Origin: Alphaproteobacteria bacterium
GTDB taxonomy: Bacteria > Pseudomonadota > Alphaproteobacteria > Rickettsiales > RI-342
DNA: 10,315 nucleotides
Direction: 5' to 3'
Assembly: GCA_020851915.1 (NCBI GenBank)
Contig: JADZBT010000100.1
Location: 1-10,315 of the forward strand
Below are positions 1 through 4,745 of this stretch, one piece after another (within the stretch, counting starts at the first letter, position 1; each line of letters starts with the position of its first letter). The notes beneath the pieces are model-generated. The model did not search any database and was not told the origin of the DNA. It was given only the letters and a program-made list of their open reading frames with translations. Both the position numbers and the translations under genes were made by a program.

Positions 1-1
1 G

Positions 2-526
2 CGTCAATGGCGCATGGACGGCAAGCCCGTGCCGCTGCTGACGCCCGACGAGCTCTACAATCTCAAGATACGCCGCGGCACGCTCACGCAGGAAGAGCGC
101 ACCAGCATCATGGACCATATCGTGCTCACCATCGACATGCTGGAGGACCTTCCCTTCCCGCCGCACCTCGCGCGCGTGCCGGAATATGCCGGAGGCCATC
201 ACGAGCGCATGGACGGCAAGGGCTATCCCAAAGGCCTGCACGGGCACGAGATGTCCCTCCCCGCCCGCATGATGGCCATTGCCGACGTATTCGAAGCCCT
301 CACCGCGCAGGATCGCCCCTACAAAAAACCAAAAAAGCTTTCCGAGAGCCTGCGTATCATGGCGGGCATGAAGAAGACCCACCACCTCGACCCGGACCTG
401 CTGGATCTGTTCGTGCGCTCGAAGCTCTACCTGCGTTATGCAGAGCAATTCCTCATGCCGGAGCAGATCGATGAAGTGGATGAGTCCATCGTATTCGACG
501 CCGTGCCGGAGCCGGCAGCATCCTAA
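2..526 (+). CDS. HD-GYP domain phosphodiesterase, C-terminal part (5' end outside window)
   Basis: This is the C-terminal part of an HD-GYP protein. The family hydrolyses cyclic di-GMP, a second messenger controlling motility and biofilm, and usually carries an N-terminal sensory or membrane part, which here would lie outside the window. The frame is open from base 2. An internal ATG at 14 would give 170 residues but falls inside the domain, so I treat the gene as 5'-truncated by the window edge. Counting from that Met, the hallmark HHERMDGKGYPKGL lies at about 62-75 (GYP at 70-72), followed by ARMMAIADVFEALTAQDRPYKKP, the conserved C-terminal half of the domain. The segment LTPDELYNLKIRRGTLT precedes it. 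The HD dyad itself must be upstream, so catalytic competence cannot be judged. The C-terminal tail (RYAEQFLMPEQIDEVDE) resembles GAF- or receptor-linked HD-GYP proteins. It ends 13 bp before the convergent 330-residue gene. Confidence 0.9.
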   Translation, partial: RQWRMDGKPVPLLTPDELYNLKIRRGTLTQEERTSIMDHIVLTIDMLEDLPFPPHLARVPEYAGGHHERMDGKGYPKGLHGHEMSLPARMMAIADVFEALTAQDRPYKKPKKLSESLRIMAGMKKTHHLDPDLLDLFVRSKLYLRYAEQFLMPEQIDEVDESIVFDAVPEPAAS

Positions 527-539
527 CGGATGCAGAGAA

Positions 540-1532
540 TCACGCGGTCAGTTGCTGTGACGCGTGCTCGCGCTGTATCTTGCGTTCCTGCTCAACATTC
601 GTGAAATTCACCGCGCGTGACGGTGGCAATTCCTCGGCTGTCACCTTGGGCGCGCTACCGATCTCCACTTTGCGGATGCGGCTCTCCGCCTTCATAATTT
701 CCGCGTCGGTCGCCAGCGGCAGATGCGGCCTGAGCAATTCCAGCAGGCTGCGCGCCAATTCACCCTTTTCCTCCAGCGACATCCTGAGCGGCTCACCGTT
801 CACCATATGCACCAGATCGCCCTTGCGTATGTCCCCATGCGACGCTCCGTCATAGATCTGCTTGCTCTCCAGTGCGCCATTGATGCGTTTCGCGATATGC
901 TCCAGCGGCTTCGAACATATGACCTCCGCGCCCATGGCCTTTCGCGTCGTGTTATCGGCGCGTGCGCGTTCCACGCCCGTATTCAGCGCATCGACGATAT
1001 AATGCAGCGCGAGATCTACCGATTCCGCATCGAATTTTCCCGACTGGATATTGCGGATGAACGAATGATGCAGCGCGTAATCCTCGGCGCTGTGCACCAC
1101 CACCTCCGCGATCTTCGCATCCGGCGGCATATCGTTCGTGGTCGCCCGCAACTTACCGATGGCGTTCTCCGCCGCGCCGATGGCGCGCTCGTCCAGCAGC
1201 ACATCCGCCGAAAAGAATTTCGTTGCCGCGCTGCCGATGAAGAGCGTGACCGGGAACACCAACGCCTCAACGGCGCTGATGGCCATATTGCTACCGTCCA
1301 GCAGGTTCGCGCGCAGGCGATCCCTGAATCCGCCTTTGTCGTCGCTCCCTTTGCTCACCAGCGCCGCGTTCACGACCAGCAGCGCCGGCCAGCGCAGGAA
1401 GGCCGCCACGAAGGAGCTTCCCGAGAGCCATGTGGAGCGTTCCATCATGTCCGGGCTGGTGGCCTGCTTCCAGCGTTCGCGCAGGTTGATATGCCTGTCC
1501 CACCAGTTTTTTTGCGTTTGCGTTTCCGGCAT
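540..1532 (-). CDS. Unknown 330-residue protein with two hydrophobic segments
   Basis: I do not recognise this protein. It begins MPETQTQKNWWDRH, with charged residues and Trp at 10-35. Two hydrophobic stretches follow, at about 40-60 (SSFVAAFLRWPALLVVNAAL) and about 82-103 (ending FPVTLFIGSAATKFF). The remaining 220 residues are mostly charged, probably helical and soluble. A simple reading is an inner-membrane hairpin near the N-terminus with a large cytoplasmic domain. There is no cleavable signal peptide and no catalytic motif I can identify. The ribosome site is weak: only GTGGG lies just before the ATG. It is still the likely start because both hydrophobic segments lie downstream. The stop is TGA at 540-542, inside a stem-loop and 13 bp from the convergent HD-GYP gene. 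The divergent neighbour is the 92-residue gene at 1666. GC-rich third positions like those of the neighbours support real coding. Confidence 0.75.
   Translation of the reverse strand: MPETQTQKNWWDRHINLRERWKQATSPDMMERSTWLSGSSFVAAFLRWPALLVVNAALVSKGSDDKGGFRDRLRANLLDGSNMAISAVEALVFPVTLFIGSAATKFFSADVLLDERAIGAAENAIGKLRATTNDMPPDAKIAEVVVHSAEDYALHHSFIRNIQSGKFDAESVDLALHYIVDALNTGVERARADNTTRKAMGAEVICSKPLEHIAKRINGALESKQIYDGASHGDIRKGDLVHMVNGEPLRMSLEEKGELARSLLELLRPHLPLATDAEIMKAESRIRKVEIGSAPKVTAEELPPSRAVNFTNVEQERKIQREHASQQLTA
541..566. terminator. Bulged stem-loop at convergent gene junction, possible terminator
   Basis: CACGCGGTCA at 541-550 pairs with TGACGCGTG at 558-566: nine pairs, one bulged G and a 7-nt loop (GTTGCTG). 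It sits 15 bp after the HD-GYP stop codon and covers the last codons of the opposing 330-residue gene. No T-run follows on either strand, so it is not a classical intrinsic terminator. It may slow polymerase or protect 3' ends, or simply be chance in GC-rich sequence. Confidence 0.3.
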
Positions 1533-1588
1533 CAGCCCACTACTTTCTTTGTCGATAAGCAGGTCTTTCCAGTGCCGAGTATAAGGTT

Positions 1589-1604
1589 AAAGCGTTAATG
1601 CTTT
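1589..1604. promoter_or_regulatory. Divergent spacer with small inverted repeat (possible operator)
   Basis: The spacer 1533-1665 between the 330-residue gene (-) and the 92-residue gene (+) must contain promoters for both. It has a perfect 5-bp inverted repeat AAAGC-N6-GCTTT at 1589-1604, and an outer GGT/ACC pair could extend it with mismatches. A TATTCT at 1649-1654 could be a -10 for the rightward gene, but its spacing to the nearest -35-like TTGGCC (1623-1628) is about 20 bp, too long to trust. No known regulator site is recognisable. Confidence 0.2.
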
Positions 1605-1665
1605 CTTACCATTGGTGTCTTTTTGGCCTAAAAATACGCGTTTTTCGCTATTCTGACAGGTAGAT

Positions 1666-1944
1666 ATGCCCCTCATCTCCATCGCCGCGCACCGCCGCCC
1701 CATACTGACCTTCGAGGCCGGAGAGCTTTCATTCTCGCAGGATTCCGCCGATATACTGCTCTCCGCGCAGGGTGAGATGCGTGCGCTCGACACCGATGCG
1801 CTGCTGGACGTCCAGCACAGCGCCGCCGCCTGCACCGTCACCATCACGAAGGACGATGGTTCGACCGCGCTGGACGCATTGTTCCATGTGCATTTCTTTG
1901 AAGTGGAAAGCACTATGCTGATTATACGTCTGGAAGGCCGTTAG
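1666..1944 (+). CDS. Unknown small protein, 92 residues
   Basis: I do not recognise this small protein. It starts MPLISIAAHRRPILTFEAGE and alternates hydrophobic and polar residues (CTVTITKDDGST, MLIIRLEGR at the end), which suggests a compact beta-rich cytoplasmic fold. It has no signal peptide, membrane segment or metal-binding motif. The ATG at 1666 is the first possible start, because an in-frame TGA lies at 1654, and ACAGG at 1656-1660 gives a usable ribosome site five bases upstream. The antisense reading is Ser-rich and looks like a shadow, while this frame has GC-rich third positions. It is divergent from the 330-residue gene and convergent with the 695-residue gene, overlapping it by four bases: its TAG and the opposite TAA share one TTAG. 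A small regulatory or accessory protein for one of the neighbours is possible but not supported by sequence. Confidence 0.6.
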   Translation: MPLISIAAHRRPILTFEAGELSFSQDSADILLSAQGEMRALDTDALLDVQHSAAACTVTITKDDGSTALDALFHVHFFEVESTMLIIRLEGR

Positions 1945-4028
1945 GCCGGGCTTACGCCCATGGACTGCGCCTGCGGCGCGACATGCACCTTGGTGCTCTG
2001 TGCTTTCGCCTCGTTCATCACCTGCTCGCGGTGCGTCTGCACGATGCGTGACGCCCCGTTCTCGATACGCCGCGCCCCGGCATCGACCAGCAGCTCATGC
2101 AACTTGAGCACGTTGGCCGCGTATTTGCTGCCGGGAATAGCATCCATCAGCGCCGCCGCATCGCCCGCGAGCTCTTTCACCGTGAGGAACCTGCTGCCCA
2201 CGCGGCCTTTGCTCGCTTCGCGCCCCTGCATGCTCGCCACCTTATCGGCGATCGCTTTGGCGAACACGTCTTCTTCCGCCTTCACCGCCACCGATGCGCC
2301 TTTGATGAACTCCAACATATTGGCCATCGCCTTGTCGCGCATCCCATCCGCCTCAGAAAATTGGCTGACAATGGAGGCTGCCTGCGTCACCACCCGGTCA
2401 AAACGGCTGGGCACATGCGTGAGCTCTTCTGCGATCGCCTTTTCGAATTCTATGGCCTTCTCATGTATTTTCTCTTCGGAGGGCTTGAAGTTCTTATCCT
2501 TTGATTCTGCCTTCAATTCTTCTTCCGCATAACGCCGCGCGGTATATTTCACAACCTCGGCTTCGCCCTGAGGGCTTAGCACATACGGCGCTTTCGCACG
2601 CAGGTACACCGCCGTCGCCTTCGCCACTTCGGTATTGAACTCCCGCTCTCCCGTCAGCCAGAGGAATGCATCGCCAGTAAGATAGATGCTCTCGCCGATT
2701 ACCTGCATGGGGTTCTGTATCTTGATCCCCCCCCACAAGCTCAGGAAACTGGAGCCAGTTATCATCGCATTGGCCGTACGGCTTCCCTGACCGATCGCCG
2801 TAAGCCCCCATCCCATTGCCGATGACAGCGGCCCGGCCACTTCGAGCACCACGCCTTCCAGTGCTTCCTTGCTGTTGTGCAGGTCGACGATCTGCTTTTC
2901 TCGCGCTGTAAGCGTGAAGGTTTCGCCCTCTACTTTTTTTCCGCCCGCTTTTTCTATCGCCTGGTGCTTTCTAAGGGCATCGCCTATTTCCGCAGGCGTG
3001 AATTCTTCGGAAAGAGTTTTCTTTATATCGTTATAGGTTGTCCACGCATCTCCGATCCTGCTGATACCTTTTTCACGCGTTACCGCAGTATCCATTCTCT
3101 TCTTCAGATCATTTTCCAGCTTGGCGCGACCATCTTCCCCGGCCGCCTGCCACTCTTGGCTTTTACGTAGATCGAGAAGCCCCATTTCATAATCCAAACG
3201 AAACGCGGCGGAATCAATGGTGACCAGCTTGCCTGCCACCATCAGCGCAGAAGCGATATTGAGCGAGTATTTCTCCATGAGGCCGCGCACAGGATTGCTG
3301 GGTTTGGTGGCCTCCTCCCAATTAATGCTGGAAAGATCCTGCCCCTCGGCCAGCATCTTGTTATAGCCCTTCATGAGATCATCCATGACGGCCTCGCGGC
3401 CTTCCTTGCCGAAAGCGAGCAGGATCACAGACATGACCGTAAAACAGTATCCGGCGAAGTTCTTCCTCCAGACAATGGGCTTCTGGAACTGACTGAAGAA
3501 ACCTTCCTTTTTGTTCTCTGTTTTGCCTTCTTCTTTATTGCGGGTCTTATCAAACCACCCGGTGAAGCCATAGAACACATCGCCGCCGAGGTATCCGATA
3601 CCGATAGCGCGCTGCGGGTTCTCAACGATGGCATGTACAAATCTCTTCATCCCGCTGACCGCTTCGTGGATCTTTTCCGGAATGATCGAGATCGTATGGC
3701 CGATGCCCTTCACCAGCCCCAACTCGCGGACAGAGACCATGAAAGATTCACGCGTGCCGATGTTACGCACGCGCAATTCGTTCACGTCCTTGCCTTTTTT
3801 CAGGTGTGTCGTGTATCCGGCTTTTTCCAGCGTGGATTTAATATGCGGCATCCGGTCGGGGCCGTCTTCGGGACGGGTCTGGGGATCATGGATGGTCGCT
3901 TCCCACCCGTGCTCCTTGCCCAGTACCATGCTGATGAAATTGATCTGGCTTTCGGGGTCGTCGAACATCGTGAGATCGACGGCATCGACCTCTTTGCTTT
4001 TTTTCTTCAGATCAACCGTCTGTGACAT
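1941..4028 (-). CDS. Unknown 695-residue protein, probably membrane-associated
   Basis: I do not recognise this protein. It opens with a charged N-terminus (MSQTVDLKKKSKEVDAVDLT). A Lys/Glu-rich linker at about 161-176 precedes the clearest hydrophobic stretch at 191-207 (FAGYCFTVMSVILLAFG). Weaker hydrophobic or Gly/Ala-rich stretches lie near 257-272, 391-413 and 421-435. Residues 280-390 and 490-690 are long charged segments, probably helical and possibly coiled coil (AEEELKAESKDKNFKPSEEK near 501-520). No signal peptide or catalytic motif is visible. The ribosome site is a weak G-rich run (GGGTGGGCG) directly before the ATG. The coding strand contains a run of eight G (2727-2734) at residues W-G-G (432-434). 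It lies downstream of ssb on the same strand but is separated by a good terminator, so it probably has its own promoter. It is convergent with the 92-residue gene. It shares a GSSF motif beside a hydrophobic region with the 330-residue protein, too short to prove kinship. Confidence 0.8.
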   Translation of the reverse strand: MSQTVDLKKKSKEVDAVDLTMFDDPESQINFISMVLGKEHGWEATIHDPQTRPEDGPDRMPHIKSTLEKAGYTTHLKKGKDVNELRVRNIGTRESFMVSVRELGLVKGIGHTISIIPEKIHEAVSGMKRFVHAIVENPQRAIGIGYLGGDVFYGFTGWFDKTRNKEEGKTENKKEGFFSQFQKPIVWRKNFAGYCFTVMSVILLAFGKEGREAVMDDLMKGYNKMLAEGQDLSSINWEEATKPSNPVRGLMEKYSLNIASALMVAGKLVTIDSAAFRLDYEMGLLDLRKSQEWQAAGEDGRAKLENDLKKRMDTAVTREKGISRIGDAWTTYNDIKKTLSEEFTPAEIGDALRKHQAIEKAGGKKVEGETFTLTAREKQIVDLHNSKEALEGVVLEVAGPLSSAMGWGLTAIGQGSRTANAMITGSSFLSLWGGIKIQNPMQVIGESIYLTGDAFLWLTGEREFNTEVAKATAVYLRAKAPYVLSPQGEAEVVKYTARRYAEEELKAESKDKNFKPSEEKIHEKAIEFEKAIAEELTHVPSRFDRVVTQAASIVSQFSEADGMRDKAMANMLEFIKGASVAVKAEEDVFAKAIADKVASMQGREASKGRVGSRFLTVKELAGDAAALMDAIPGSKYAANVLKLHELLVDAGARRIENGASRIVQTHREQVMNEAKAQSTKVHVAPQAQSMGVSPA

Positions 4029-4051
4029 CGCCCACCCGCGTTTTTGCGTCA

Positions 4052-4078
4052 GTTACACTATAGGTAAACAATGTTACA
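4052..4078 (-). promoter_or_regulatory. Direct repeat TGTAAC-N15-TGTAAC upstream of the 695-residue gene
   Basis: On the minus strand TGTAAC occurs at 4078-4073 and again at 4057-4052, 21 bp apart start to start, or two helical turns. The stretch between them contains TATAGT (a possible -10) about 35 bp before the ATG at 4028. A TTAACA-like -35 lies 20 bp further upstream, which is too far for a normal promoter. The arrangement would suit an activator bound to one face of the helix. No known regulator is assigned. Confidence 0.25.
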
Positions 4079-4110
4079 GATTTGTTAAGAGCCCGGCAGC
4101 GAACATAAGA

Positions 4111-4140
4111 AAACCCGGCAGCGCAAGGCGTGCCGGGTTT
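4111..4140 (-). terminator. Rho-independent terminator of ssb
   Basis: AAACCCGGCA at 4111-4120 and TGCCGGGTTT at 4131-4140 form a perfect 10-bp stem with a 10-nt loop. Read on the minus strand, the hairpin begins 22 bases after the ssb stop codon and is followed by TTTTCTTATG, so the transcript ends in a U-rich tail. No T-run follows on the plus strand, so it serves ssb. The left arm plus three loop bases (CCCGGCAGCG, 4114-4123) is repeated exactly at 4092-4101. Confidence 0.85.
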
Positions 4141-4162
4141 AATACCCAAATAACAAGCTGAT

Positions 4163-4633
4163 TTAGAACGGAATTTCATCATCCAGCGGCGCACCTGCAC
4201 CCACCGGTTCCGGCGCGCGGCCACGCGACGAGGACGATGCCCCGGCACTGGGCGCATCCGCCGAGAACCCGCCGCTGCCGCCCTTGCTGTCCAGCATGGT
4301 GAGCGAACTGCCGAAGCCCTGAAGCACCACTTCGGTGCTGTATTTTTCCTGACCGTCCTTATCAGTCCATTTGCGCGTCTGAAGCGCCCCTTCGAGGTAG
4401 ATCTTCGAACCCTTATGCAGGTAATTTTTCGCGACGCCGATCAGGCCTTCGTTGAAGATCACCACGCGATGCCATTCGGTCTTTTCGCGGCGCTCGCCGG
4501 TGTTGCGATCCTTCCAGCTTTCCGAGGTGGCGAGCGTCAGGTGCGCGATCTCTTTGCCATCCTGCGTGGTACGAATTTCCGGCTCCTTGCCGAGATTACC
4601 TACCAGAATCACCTTGTTTACGCTGCCAGCCAT
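4163..4633 (-). CDS. ssb: Single-stranded DNA-binding protein SSB
   Basis: SSB coats single-stranded DNA during replication, recombination and repair, and recruits partner enzymes through its C-terminal tail. It normally works as a homotetramer. The N-terminal OB fold covers about residues 1-113: it opens MAGSVNKVILVGNLGKEPE and includes the DNA-stacking aromatics near W40, W55, F61 and W89. A flexible Gly/Ser/Pro/Ala-rich linker (about 116-148) leads to the conserved acidic tip DDEIPF at 151-156, which binds partner proteins. The length of 156 is normal for the family. AGGGGAG lies seven bases before the ATG and fixes the start. The gene is divergent from uvrA, an arrangement also known in E. 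coli, and ends before a strong terminator. I saw no clear alphaproteobacterial SOS box (GTTC-N7-GTTC) in the shared promoter region, so LexA control is not supported here. Confidence 0.97.
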   Translation of the reverse strand: MAGSVNKVILVGNLGKEPEIRTTQDGKEIAHLTLATSESWKDRNTGERREKTEWHRVVIFNEGLIGVAKNYLHKGSKIYLEGALQTRKWTDKDGQEKYSTEVVLQGFGSSLTMLDSKGGSGGFSADAPSAGASSSSRGRAPEPVGAGAPLDDEIPF

Positions 4634-4745
4634 GCTCGTTCTCCCCTGAATTCCTTGAGTGTGGAGCGGAAGTTAATCCCAAAAAAGCCTTTCATACAAG
4701 CCCAATTTTCACTATATTGGCCCGTTTTCCACGATGAGAGAAATA
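4634..4745. promoter_or_regulatory. Shared divergent promoter region of ssb and uvrA
   Basis: These 112 bases separate the two start codons and must hold both promoters. For uvrA, TATATT at 4713-4718 is a plausible -10, with only a poor -35-like CTTTCA 18 bp upstream. For ssb, a minus-strand TTGTAT with TTAACT 17 bp downstream is the best, still weak, match. The ssb ribosome site (minus-strand GGGGAG) is at 4641-4646. No convincing LexA or other operator is seen. Confidence 0.35.
4736..4740 (+). promoter_or_regulatory. Ribosome binding site deciding the uvrA start
   Basis: GAGAG lies five bases before the ATG at 4746. The earlier in-frame ATG at 4734 is preceded only by a pyrimidine-rich stretch (CCCGTTTTCCACG) with no ribosome site, so translation most likely begins at 4746 with MDEFIRIQGAKEHN, as in most UvrA proteins. 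Confidence 0.65.

Noticed and set aside
723..1598. Long plus-strand frame opposite the 330-residue gene
   Set aside because: The product is Arg/His/Gln-rich low-quality sequence, typical of a shadow. The minus-strand protein has coherent hydrophobic and charged segments.
1588..1598. CtrA-type site (TTAA-N7-TTAA)
   Set aside because: The two TTAA are only four bases apart, and no N7 spacing occurs in any spacer.
1587..1913. Minus-strand 108-codon frame opposite the 92-residue gene
   Set aside because: It is strongly Ser-rich and lacks a ribosome site. The plus frame has better codon use and a ribosome site.
4092..4123. Duplicated CCCGGCAGCG as a CRISPR or mobile-element repeat
   Set aside because: Only two 10-bp copies exist, one being part of the ssb terminator stem, with no array or target duplications.
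4634..4745. SOS (LexA) box between ssb and uvrA
   Set aside because: GTTC at 4638-4641 is followed after seven bases by AATT, not GTTC, and no CTG-N10-CAG or GAAC-N4-GTTC site was found.
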